Below, piece after piece: positions 8,470 through 16,331 of a DNA stretch of 64,000 bases. Both the position numbers and the translations under genes were made by a program. The stretch's first letter is position 1. Every line of letters starts with the position of its first letter. This DNA comes from Sphingobacterium micropteri (GTDB lineage Bacteria > Bacteroidota > Bacteroidia > Sphingobacteriales > Sphingobacteriaceae): positions 1-64,000 of the forward strand of contig NZ_JACOIK010000002.1 in NCBI RefSeq assembly GCF_014692515.1. The letters run 5' to 3'. The notes beneath the pieces are model-generated. The model saw only the letters and a list, made by a program, of their open reading frames with translations, did not search any database and had not been told where the DNA came from.

Positions 8470-9875
8470 GAGTTATTTTTATACTTATTGATGATATCGA
8501 CAATAATCTTGTTCCCTTGCAATTGCGGCAAATAATCGAACAAGATGTGAAATTTATCTGGATTTGTTGCCAACCCCAATTCCAAGAAGTTTAACGCTTC
8601 GTTGTATTTCCCCTGTGCAAACAAGTAGGCCACTAATCGATAATAGAGCTCCGATGCGTCTGGATTTTTCTTGATAGCGTCCGCGATAACGTCAATAGCT
8701 TCGTCATATTTACCCTGTTCAAAATAAATAGAAGAAAAGTCCAGCCAAGCTTCCACGTCTGTGGGATTGAGTTCTACCACCTTATTATAAGCAAATTCGG
8801 ATTCTTCAAATTGCTTAAGTTTATACCGGGCATCTGCGATGGCAAACCAGTAATCCGGGTTACTATCGTCTAGCTCCAATGCTTTTTTATAAAAATGGAG
8901 TGACTCAAAATAGCGGTCATCAAAATCTAACGTCACGCCGATTCCAAACCACGCATCTGCCAAAAGAGGATCAAGTTTAACCGCCTTTTTATAATTTTCC
9001 CGGGCTTCATCCATCTGCTCGAGCTTCTCATAACATTCGCCTATGGCACAATAAACATCAGCCGTGGGGCGTTCGTACTCAAAAGTCTGTTTATAAACAC
9101 GGATGGCCTCTGTATATTTCTGTATGTTTACCAGTACATTTCCCTTGTTAAAGTATGCCGGTACAAAAGATTCATTGATAAGGATCGCGTAATCATAAGC
9201 GTCTATAGCATCCGCAAAGTTATCCATTCGTTCATATACTAGACCCAAGTTAAACCAGGCAGCATACGAATACGGGTCGTCGTCTATATACGATTTGTAG
9301 AACGTCACACTTTCTTCCGGTCGGTCCACGATTTCATAGCAGAATGCCAAGGCATGAAGCGCATCATCATTTTCCATATTCGCCTCGAGCGACTTCTTCA
9401 GGTAGACAATGGCTTTTTCATATTCTCCTTTGATTTGATACAGTTCTGCGATCTGGAAATAGGCTTCGGCAGAATCCTCTCCTAATTCAATAGCATACAG
9501 AAAAAGTTGTTCACCCTCTTCTACATCGCCCTGCATTAGCGCTATATTTCCCTTTAAAAGGAACGCCTCGCCACTATTAGGTTCCAATATAGTGGCCTTA
9601 TCTAACTCTTCCAATGCCTTTTCGAATTGACTTGTCCGCACATAAAGCTGTGCCTTCTTCAGTAAGAATGCCGATTCGTAAGGATGTTGGTTTTTGGCAT
9701 ATTCCGCCACTTGGAGTGCCTTTACCGGGTCGTCTTTGTCCGTGTAGTATTCAATAATACTTTCAAAAGCTTTTGCATCAAAGAAATATTGATCTTGGTT
9801 GCGAAGCATTTCCTCATATCGATCTACAGACAGTCTTTGTTCCTCAGGGGAGCCAAATTCGAAATCTTCTTCCAT
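8466..9875 (-). CDS. Tetratricopeptide repeat protein
   Basis: A 469-residue protein composed almost entirely of TPR helical hairpins, roughly twelve repeats (for example YEKAIVYLKKSLEANMEND, FADAIDAYDYAILINESFVP, YFESLHFYKKALELDDSNPD). It has an acidic N-terminus and no signal peptide or membrane helix, so it is predicted to be a cytosolic scaffold for protein-protein contacts. No enzymatic domain is present. It overlaps aroE by 4 bp. An equivalent TPR gene next to aroE appears to be common in this family, but its function is unknown. Confidence 0.88.
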   Translation of the reverse strand: MEEDFEFGSPEEQRLSVDRYEEMLRNQDQYFFDAKAFESIIEYYTDKDDPVKALQVAEYAKNQHPYESAFLLKKAQLYVRTSQFEKALEELDKATILEPNSGEAFLLKGNIALMQGDVEEGEQLFLYAIELGEDSAEAYFQIAELYQIKGEYEKAIVYLKKSLEANMENDDALHALAFCYEIVDRPEESVTFYKSYIDDDPYSYAAWFNLGLVYERMDNFADAIDAYDYAILINESFVPAYFNKGNVLVNIQKYTEAIRVYKQTFEYERPTADVYCAIGECYEKLEQMDEARENYKKAVKLDPLLADAWFGIGVTLDFDDRYFESLHFYKKALELDDSNPDYWFAIADARYKLKQFEESEFAYNKVVELNPTDVEAWLDFSSIYFEQGKYDEAIDVIADAIKKNPDASELYYRLVAYLFAQGKYNEALNFLELGLATNPDKFHILFDYLPQLQGNKIIVDIINKYKNNS

Positions 9876-10005
9876 ATCACTCCTTTCGTTTTCTATAAGT
9901 ACTGTAGAAGAAATTTATGAAGAAAATGTGAGAACTAATGATTTTGTTTTCCACATTTTCACATAAAGCTCCGCAAAGATAGCGTAAATTATTGATAATA
10001 AACAG

Positions 10006-10035
10006 AAAAGCCGACCCTTAATAGGATCGGCTTTT
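10006..10035 (-). terminator. Terminator after the OmpA-family gene
   Basis: A 13-bp stem with one G-T pair (10006-10018 with 10023-10035) and a 4-base loop lies 30 bases after the ompA stop codon. The stem ends are A/T rich on both sides, so it can act in both directions. Confidence 0.8.
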
Positions 10036-10068
10036 ATCATTGATAATTCTCTATCGAAAAAGAATTAC

Positions 10069-11454
10069 TTATTTTACTTGGATCTCAACACGACGGTTTT
10101 TGATACGACCTTCTTCTGTTGCATTAGATGCTACAGGGTTGTCTTCACCGTAACCAGTTGCAGTAATGCTTGAAGCAGATACACCAGCGTTAACTAGGTA
10201 TTGCTTAACAGCATTCGCACGGTCTTTAGATAAGTTCAAGTTATAAGCTTCAGTACCTTCAGCAGAAGCATAACCATCTAAGTTTGCAGAAGCGTTGTTA
10301 TCACGCAATTCTTTAGCCAATTTATCTAAAGTAGAGTAAGATTCCGTTTTCAATACAGAGCTATCAAACTCGAATTGAATAGGTGAGTAGTAACCACCTT
10401 GAGTAGCGTTATTTTGTGCTACTGGCTCTGGGAATTTGATAGGACATCCAGAACCATCAACTGGCGTACCAGCAGGTGTGTTAGGACATTTATCGAATTT
10501 ATCAGATACACCGTCACCATCAGAGTCTTTGCTCAATTGATCAACAGTACCTTCTAATGTAGATACACGTTGTTTCAATGCTTCAACTTCGTTACGTAAT
10601 GAAGGATCTTTCAACTCGTCGTACAATGTAGCAACTGGGTTTGTGAACGTTAAGCTTTCTTTGTCACGAGAACCTAAAGTGAACTCTAGACCACCGTAAA
10701 CATTAGAGAATTTACCTTTGTAATCCGTTCTAGCTGGTCCGTACAATCTGTTGTCATCAGTAAAGTTCATGGTGTAACCTAAGTTCAACGCAACAACTTC
10801 AGACAATTTGAATTTAACACCTAAACCAACTGGAATGAAACCACCTAATTTGTAGTCTCTGTCACCAGTAGCTTCACGATCTCCGAAGATTTCTTCACCC
10901 CATTGACCTTTTTGGTTGTAAACTTCGCTACCTGTAAAGTCGTTGTTTGCAAATTGTACAGGGTTACTTGCCATAACACCGAAACCAACTTTAGCGTAGA
11001 AGTTAACCGCATTTTCTCTTCTCAAGAAGTCGATAGTACCCAATTGGAATACACCGTTCAAGCTAGCTGCCCAGTTTACATCAACTTCTGCAGAACGAGC
11101 GCCTAAAGAGTTCTCTGTAGCAGGACCAGATACGTTGTGGTTGTATGTTTTGATACGACCGCGGTTACCTTCCAATTCTAAACCGAATAAGTGAGAGAAT
11201 TGTTTACGTACGGTTAAACCGTAGTACTCACCTACTTTGTTTTGGAAATAACCCACTTTCTGACCAAATGGATTTGATCCACCTGTTAGTACGCCAGGTG
11301 CAGTAATACCACCTTGTACACCGATAGACCAAGTTCTGTATTGTGATCTTCCACCAAATACAGTTGGAGTTTGCGCTTGTGCGTGCTCAGCGAAGCCTAG
11401 TGCGGCTACTAAAGACGCTGCAACAGCTGTTTTTTTAATTGTAGAATAGTTCAT
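10069..11454 (-). CDS. OmpA-family outer membrane protein with TSP3 calcium-binding linker
   Basis: Major outer-membrane protein of about 461 residues. It has an N-terminal signal peptide (MNYSTIKKTAVAASLVAAL, cut near HAQA-QT), an eight-stranded-type beta-barrel (to about residue 260), a coiled-coil stretch LRNEVEALKQRVSTLEGTV, a thrombospondin type 3 repeat (DSDGDGVSDKFDKCPNTPAG), and a C-terminal OmpA peptidoglycan-binding domain (DGYASAEGTEAYNLNLSKDRA, with the NRRVEIQV end). It anchors the outer membrane to the cell wall. Start 11454 is chosen for the signal peptide; the frame is open 19 codons upstream. Strongly biased codons suggest very high expression. Confidence 0.95.
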   Translation of the reverse strand: MNYSTIKKTAVAASLVAALGFAEHAQAQTPTVFGGRSQYRTWSIGVQGGITAPGVLTGGSNPFGQKVGYFQNKVGEYYGLTVRKQFSHLFGLELEGNRGRIKTYNHNVSGPATENSLGARSAEVDVNWAASLNGVFQLGTIDFLRRENAVNFYAKVGFGVMASNPVQFANNDFTGSEVYNQKGQWGEEIFGDREATGDRDYKLGGFIPVGLGVKFKLSEVVALNLGYTMNFTDDNRLYGPARTDYKGKFSNVYGGLEFTLGSRDKESLTFTNPVATLYDELKDPSLRNEVEALKQRVSTLEGTVDQLSKDSDGDGVSDKFDKCPNTPAGTPVDGSGCPIKFPEPVAQNNATQGGYYSPIQFEFDSSVLKTESYSTLDKLAKELRDNNASANLDGYASAEGTEAYNLNLSKDRANAVKQYLVNAGVSASSITATGYGEDNPVASNATEEGRIKNRRVEIQVK

Positions 11455-11499
11455 ACTCTTGTTTTTAAGGTTATTAAAAATTTTAAATTGTTTCCCTTT

Positions 11500-11507
11500 C
11501 AAATTTA
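11500..11507 (-). promoter_or_regulatory. Candidate -7 promoter element for the OmpA-family gene
   Basis: TAAATTTG on the minus strand fits the Bacteroidetes TAnnTTTG -7 consensus about 45 bases before the start codon. A TTG lies 24 bases upstream of it, a little farther than usual, so the call is tentative. Confidence 0.4.
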
Positions 11508-11698
11508 ACATAACATTAACAAGAACGATGCCAAAAAATCGGGCCTGTTAAAATTTTATGTCTATATTGTAAATTCGTCGTGCAACGACAAATTTGCACG
11601 CGTAAAAGTATAGATATTATTTAGAATCGCCAAATTTTTCATTTATTTTTATCCGATTATCAATAAAAGGTTACAATTTGTAGTAAAACCCTTACATC

Positions 11699-12712
11699 TT
11701 AGAGGATAAAGTGGATAATCGCTAGGGCTAAGCCCCCTAATACTGCACTTACCGGAATGGTCAATATCCATGCCCATAATAAGCTAATAGTAACTCCCCA
11801 ACGTACTGCAGATACCCGTTTTACGACACCAACCCCGATAATCGAACCCGTAATAGTATGAGTAGTCGATACCGGGATTCCAAAATGCTCCGTTATACCG
11901 AGCGTGGCAGCACCAGCTGTTTCTGCAGCAACACCTTCCAATGGCGTCACTTTCGTAATTTTGGTACCCATGGTTTTTACGATTTTCCATCCCCCGCTCA
12001 TTGTTCCCGCGGCGATTGCGGCGTAACAGGATAGTGGTACCCAAGCCGGCATGGCTTCAAAATTCGGGATTACCTGCTCTGCAATCAAGGCAGTAGCAAT
12101 GATACCCATTACCTTCTGTGCGTCATTCCCCCCATGGGCAAAGCTTAATCCGGCCGAAGATATTAACTGCCCCACCTTAAACCATTTTTCCGCCGTCGCT
12201 GGTCGGGCCCTCTTCGCAATATTCATAATAATTAAGGTAATGATAACCGAGATAATCATACCGATGACGGGCGCTAAAACAATAAATGCGGCGATTGTAA
12301 CGATAGCACTGTGATTTATGGCCGTAATCGGATTAGCACCCATAAACCAGGCGTAGGCCATTCCAGATCCCGCAAATCCGCCAATAAGGGTGTGTGATGA
12401 ACTAGAGGGTACGCCGTAGTACCAGGTAAAAAGATTCCAAGAAATAGCGGCGACCAATCCCGCGAATATAACTTCTAGCGTAATATACTCTTCCAGGACG
12501 GTTTTGGCAATCGTGTTGGCTACTTTATGGTCTGTAAAATAGAAATAGGCGGCGAAATTCCATATCGCGGCCCATAGTACAGCCATAAAAGGTGTTAATA
12601 CTTTGGTTGATACAACTGTTGCGATGGAGTTGGCTGCATCGTGGAAACCATTGATATAGTCGAATGCGATAGCCAGAATGACAACGACGATCAATAAAGT
12701 GGAAATCATCAT
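11699..12712 (-). CDS. pit: PiT-family inorganic phosphate transporter
   Basis: Inner-membrane phosphate:cation symporter of 337 residues. Both PiT signature repeats are present: DYINGFHDAANSIATVVST near the N-terminus and FAHGGNDAQKVMGIIATAL in the middle, plus the GIPVSTTHTITGSIIGVG region. About ten hydrophobic helices are evident. It starts 31 bp after the DUF47/PhoU-like gene and is probably translated from the same mRNA, the usual pairing for PiT carriers. A tandem TTAACA site upstream of the pair may give phosphate control. Confidence 0.95.
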   Translation of the reverse strand: MMISTLLIVVVILAIAFDYINGFHDAANSIATVVSTKVLTPFMAVLWAAIWNFAAYFYFTDHKVANTIAKTVLEEYITLEVIFAGLVAAISWNLFTWYYGVPSSSSHTLIGGFAGSGMAYAWFMGANPITAINHSAIVTIAAFIVLAPVIGMIISVIITLIIMNIAKRARPATAEKWFKVGQLISSAGLSFAHGGNDAQKVMGIIATALIAEQVIPNFEAMPAWVPLSCYAAIAAGTMSGGWKIVKTMGTKITKVTPLEGVAAETAGAATLGITEHFGIPVSTTHTITGSIIGVGVVKRVSAVRWGVTISLLWAWILTIPVSAVLGGLALAIIHFIL

Positions 12713-12743
12713 AATATGTTATGCTTTCTTCATGCTCAGAATA

Positions 12744-13391
12744 CTAAGCATTTTTAACTAAAATACTTTCTAATACGTTTGCTACGTCCTCACATTTGTC
12801 GGTTGCATCTTCCATAGCAGAAAGCACCTCTTTCGTTTTAATCAATGTGATGGCATCTTTTTCGTACTCGAAAAGTTCGCTAACCGCTTTATCGAAGATA
12901 TAATCAGCCTTATTTTCTACACTATTAATCCGTACGCAAGAATCGGTAATGTTGCGGATATTTTTAAGATCTCTCAGCTCATTAAGCGCTTTTGCTACGT
13001 GGTCTGTCGCTTCGAGGATTAAGTCTGCAATTTCTTTCATGGCCTGGCTTGGTGTTTCCACCTTATAAAGTTCCATGCGGTTAGATGCCCCTTGAATAAA
13101 ATCCGCCACGTCGTCCAAAGAACTCGCTAGCGAGTGTATATCTTCGCGGTCAAATGGTGTGATGAAATTTTTCCCCAATTCCAGGTGGATCTGGTGCGTA
13201 ATATCGTCACCCCTGTGCTCAAGGTCTTCGATCTTCTTGTTCAGTGCTGCGCGTTTCGTCAAATCGGTCGTATAAACAGATTCTTGTAATGCTTTTGCCA
13301 TCTCGATAAGGTTTGCGCCCGCTTGTTCAAACAAAGGGAAAAACTTTTTATCCTTTGGAACGAAATACTGAAAAATGCTATTTAAAGACAT
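12744..13391 (-). CDS. DUF47 / PhoU-like phosphate transport regulator
   Basis: A 215-residue, all-helical, acidic cytosolic protein of the DUF47 (TIGR00153) family, distantly related to PhoU. It has the typical pattern of paired helices with EDLEHRGDDITHQIHLELGKNFITPFDREDIHSLASSLDDVADFI, here spanning about residues 50-95, whose Asp/Glu clusters bind metal in related proteins. Members adjoin PiT transporters and are thought to modulate them. Here the pit gene follows at 31 bp. It is probably the first gene of the phosphate operon, since a 71-bp gap with a candidate regulatory site precedes it. Confidence 0.92.
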   Translation of the reverse strand: MSLNSIFQYFVPKDKKFFPLFEQAGANLIEMAKALQESVYTTDLTKRAALNKKIEDLEHRGDDITHQIHLELGKNFITPFDREDIHSLASSLDDVADFIQGASNRMELYKVETPSQAMKEIADLILEATDHVAKALNELRDLKNIRNITDSCVRINSVENKADYIFDKAVSELFEYEKDAITLIKTKEVLSAMEDATDKCEDVANVLESILVKNA

Positions 13392-13424
13392 AGTGTTAGA
13401 ATTTATGCAAAATTATGAATGCAA

Positions 13425-13441
13425 TGTTAAGTTAATGTTAA
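13425..13441 (-). promoter_or_regulatory. Candidate Pho-box-like tandem TTAACA site
   Basis: Read on the minus strand, TTAACA occurs twice with a 5-base spacer (13441-13436 and 13430-13425), an 11-bp period. It lies 34-50 bp before the DUF47-pit start codon. The layout is like the Bacillus subtilis PhoP boxes (TTAACA-type hexamers at 11-bp spacing). Whether Bacteroidetes use it is an inference. Confidence 0.4.
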
Positions 13442-13462
13442 GTTTGAAAAGTTTATCATATA

Positions 13463-14497
13463 TTAACCGTGTTTGGGTTGTTCCAGCGTAAATCCGAATG
13501 TCGTGCCAATACCTTCTGTACTCCGTACGTTAACATTTTGTTCATGTGCCTCAATGATATGCTTCACAATGGCCAAACCAATTCCCGATCCCCCCACTTC
13601 GCGCGAACGGCTGGCGTCCGTCCGGAAGAAACGTTCAAACACCCGCGAGAGGTTTTTTTCATCAATACCTACCCCATTATCGGTCACTTCGACCAGCACC
13701 TGTTCGAATAGTGAAAAAATCGAAATACTCGTCATTCCACCTTTTTTACCATATTTAATGGAATTGTCTAATAAATTGATAATGACCTGTTGCACCCGTT
13801 TGCGGTCCCCTTTAACGAAGATAGGATGGTTTAACTTGCCGGTGTACCGCATGCGGATGTCATGCTGCTTAGCCTTTCCCTCTAAATCTTCCATACAGTC
13901 CTTAATCAGTGCTACGATGTCAAAAGTCTCTATCGTTAAGGAAATAATACCCATCTCCAACTTCGATATTTCGTCCAAATCCTGTATTAAATAACTGAGG
14001 CGATCCAGGTTACGGGCCGCTTTTTCCAGAAAATTTTTCGCCATTTCCGGATCATCATCGATTAGGCCGTCCTGCAATGTTTCCACATAACCCTGTGTTG
14101 CAAACAACGGTGTTTTAAATTCATGCGAAATATTGGAGAGGAACTCTTTCCGGAATTTGGCTTGTTCTCTTAATTTGTCCAGTTCAGACACCCGTTGCCT
14201 GGCCCAGTCCCGCACTTCCCGTTCCGCATCCCGGATAGGGTCGTCCGTTATTTGTTCGCCCAAGGCATCTTTAAGACCCTTGTCCAGTTTCAGGTTACGG
14301 ATAAGCTTGTATACATTTCGAATCCGCTTGTAAATGAACCGTTCAAATAAGTTAAGTAAGATGGCGTAGCAGAGCAGCGCTACCGCGATAAATAGTATAG
14401 CGGCTATCGTTAGGCTTTGCCGGTGAAAATAATCGGTAGCCGCAATTAGAAGCCCAATACTGCTTGATATGAGAAGGGTGAATACACTCAGGTTCAT
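13463..14497 (-). CDS. Membrane sensor histidine kinase, PhoR-like
   Basis: A 344-residue sensor kinase with two N-terminal membrane helices (about residues 5-24 and 30-52) and almost no periplasmic loop. Next come a linker with coiled-coil character, the HisKA domain with the phospho-acceptor in SNISHEFKTPLF (His about 127), and the HATPase domain: N-box NLLDNSIKYG, G1 DNGVGI, F-box ERFFR, and G2 GGSGIGLAIVKH. All catalytic motifs are intact. No response regulator gene is adjacent, so it is an orphan by position. It overlaps psd by 4 bp and precedes the phosphate operon by 71 bp, which hints at phosphate sensing but does not prove it. Confidence 0.9.
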   Translation of the reverse strand: MNLSVFTLLISSSIGLLIAATDYFHRQSLTIAAILFIAVALLCYAILLNLFERFIYKRIRNVYKLIRNLKLDKGLKDALGEQITDDPIRDAEREVRDWARQRVSELDKLREQAKFRKEFLSNISHEFKTPLFATQGYVETLQDGLIDDDPEMAKNFLEKAARNLDRLSYLIQDLDEISKLEMGIISLTIETFDIVALIKDCMEDLEGKAKQHDIRMRYTGKLNHPIFVKGDRKRVQQVIINLLDNSIKYGKKGGMTSISIFSLFEQVLVEVTDNGVGIDEKNLSRVFERFFRTDASRSREVGGSGIGLAIVKHIIEAHEQNVNVRSTEGIGTTFGFTLEQPKHG

Positions 14498-15147
14498 ATT
14501 TTTGCGATGATGGTTTTTCCACCCACCACTTTATCGCCGATATTCACCGTTACTTCCGTGCCCAAGGGTAAAAATAAATCCACACGCGAGCCAAATTTGA
14601 TGAACCCAAACTCCGCGCCCTGTGTTACCGCATCGTTTTCTTTTACATACCATACGATACGTCGTGCCATCGCACCCGCGATCTGCCGGAATAGCACCTC
14701 TACCTGCGATTGGTTTTTGACCACAACGGTTGTTCTTTCGTTATCCGTCGACGATTTTGGGTGCCAAGCCACCAAAAATTTCCCCGGGTGGTACTTAAAA
14801 TAAGATACGATCCCGCTGATCGGATTACGGTTCACGTGGACATTTATAGGCGACATAAAAATGGATACCTGTATCCGTCGATCCTGGAAGTATTCCGTTT
14901 CTTCCGTTTCTTCGATTACCACCACTTTTCCATCCGCGGGGCAAAGCACAATACCCTCATCCGGTGTAACCCGTTTGATCGGACTTCGAAAAAATTGGAG
15001 AATGGCAATAAGCAGGAATGCTGAAAGTGCGTATAGAAACCATTTTAGGTAAACGGACGCATCATAATAGTCGGCCAGTGCATTGATGACGAAAACAAAC
15101 AATACCACGATTGCCAAACTCGTATATCCTTCTTTATGGAATTTCAT
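14494..15147 (-). CDS. psd: Phosphatidylserine decarboxylase proenzyme
   Basis: Makes phosphatidylethanolamine by decarboxylating phosphatidylserine at the inner membrane. The 217-residue form is the short type found in Bacteroidetes and archaea. It has two N-terminal membrane helices (about 9-27 and 33-52), the SIFMSPINVHVNRNPISG segment, and the self-cleavage site in IKFGSRVDLF, where cleavage between Gly186 and Ser187 would create the pyruvoyl cofactor. The gene overlaps the histidine kinase gene by 4 bp (ATGA), so the two are translationally coupled. Confidence 0.94.
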   Translation of the reverse strand: MKFHKEGYTSLAIVVLFVFVINALADYYDASVYLKWFLYALSAFLLIAILQFFRSPIKRVTPDEGIVLCPADGKVVVIEETEETEYFQDRRIQVSIFMSPINVHVNRNPISGIVSYFKYHPGKFLVAWHPKSSTDNERTTVVVKNQSQVEVLFRQIAGAMARRIVWYVKENDAVTQGAEFGFIKFGSRVDLFLPLGTEVTVNIGDKVVGGKTIIAKI

Positions 15148-15208
15148 CTCGTATAGGGTAAACTTTTTACAAACCTAAATAAAATATAGGATACTTCGGC
15201 GAAATCAG

Positions 15209-16327
15209 CTAAGGTTGTTTTTCCCTTACAATCCGAAAGCTATGAAAATAAAACTGTCCCGCGTCGTTAATGCTCAGGTTACCGTGCACCGTTAGGGTAT
15301 CCGATACGGCATTTCCCGTTTCGTCTAACGAAGGAAAATAAAAAGGAATTTCGGGAAGGACCATTTCCAGATAACGATTTAGCTCTTTGGTCCCTAGCGA
15401 ATCTTTCAGCGTCACGTCCTTCGGGTTCCCCTCCTCATCCAATGCCACCTCATAGCTAAATTTATCCTCGATGTTCGTTAACGTAGGGCTGCTGCTGAGC
15501 ATAGCACTAAATTTTTCCGATAAATACGTATTGAATCCACTATGGTCATCAAAAGAGCAAGGTTTAGACAGCAGCCGCTCGGCCAGATAAAAATACGATA
15601 TCGGCAGGATAGCCATGGGTGTCCGGTACCGCGCATCCAAAAAAAGATTATACCCATTGTCCAGTACACCCATATCGTTAAAAATCTCTTCCGTATACAG
15701 TATTTTCTTTTCGTTAGGGTCTATCATGTGTGTTGTCCAATAGCCCCGTGGCACACCATTCCTTATCCGTCCTTTCCGTTCAAAAAAAGGGTAACCATAT
15801 TCATTATAAAAGGCAAAAGGCATCCGGAACGTATAACTACCATTTCCGTCCTTGATGCGTTGCTGGCCCCTTCTATCCCAAAAAGCCATGATACGGCCCG
15901 TCGCTTCGTCATAATTAACCGTCAGCATAGGCTTCCCATCCGGATAATAGTATTTCCAGTCCCCTATCGGTTTATCGTCCTCAAAAGTTACTTCCCACTT
16001 CAACGTGCCATCCGGGTGATAAGCCTTAAACGGACCTTCCTTTACCCCTTTATTATGGTAGCCTGTAAGTATAACCGTTCCATTCCGGTCAAAATCCCGA
16101 AAATCAGCATGGAACACGTTCTTATCCACGAGAAATTGTGATACCCGTTCAATAGATTTAAACGCACAATCTTTATCGACCAGGTAGTAATAATCATCAA
16201 AATAGAACCGAACAAGACCCATAGGCGCTTTTTCGAACAGCGTTGCCTTTCCGGTCGAGTCGGTCTGCTGGCCGCTAACAAATAGAACCGCAAATACTAA
16301 AAAAAGAAATAATCCTGTTCGCTGCAT
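15209..16327 (-). CDS. Exported MORN-variant (YwqK-like) repeat protein with TonB-like C-terminus
   Basis: A 372-residue protein with an N-terminal signal peptide (LFLFLVFAVLFVSG, cut before QQTDS). Residues about 60-210 carry repeats of the YwqK/MORN-variant kind, with patterns such as GYHNKGVKEGPFKAYHPDGT, WEVTFEDDKPIGDWKYYYPDGK and RKGRIRNGVPRGYW. The C-terminal part (VALDEEGNPKDVTLKDSLG...YLEMVLPEIPFYFPS) resembles the TonB C-terminal fold. Function is unknown; such proteins are periplasmic or surface-exposed in Bacteroidetes. It ends 4 bp before polA starts on the same strand's downstream side, so both may share a transcript. Confidence 0.75.
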   Translation of the reverse strand: MQRTGLFLFLVFAVLFVSGQQTDSTGKATLFEKAPMGLVRFYFDDYYYLVDKDCAFKSIERVSQFLVDKNVFHADFRDFDRNGTVILTGYHNKGVKEGPFKAYHPDGTLKWEVTFEDDKPIGDWKYYYPDGKPMLTVNYDEATGRIMAFWDRRGQQRIKDGNGSYTFRMPFAFYNEYGYPFFERKGRIRNGVPRGYWTTHMIDPNEKKILYTEEIFNDMGVLDNGYNLFLDARYRTPMAILPISYFYLAERLLSKPCSFDDHSGFNTYLSEKFSAMLSSSPTLTNIEDKFSYEVALDEEGNPKDVTLKDSLGTKELNRYLEMVLPEIPFYFPSLDETGNAVSDTLTVHGNLSINDAGQFYFHSFRIVREKQP

Positions 16328-16331
16328 ATCC

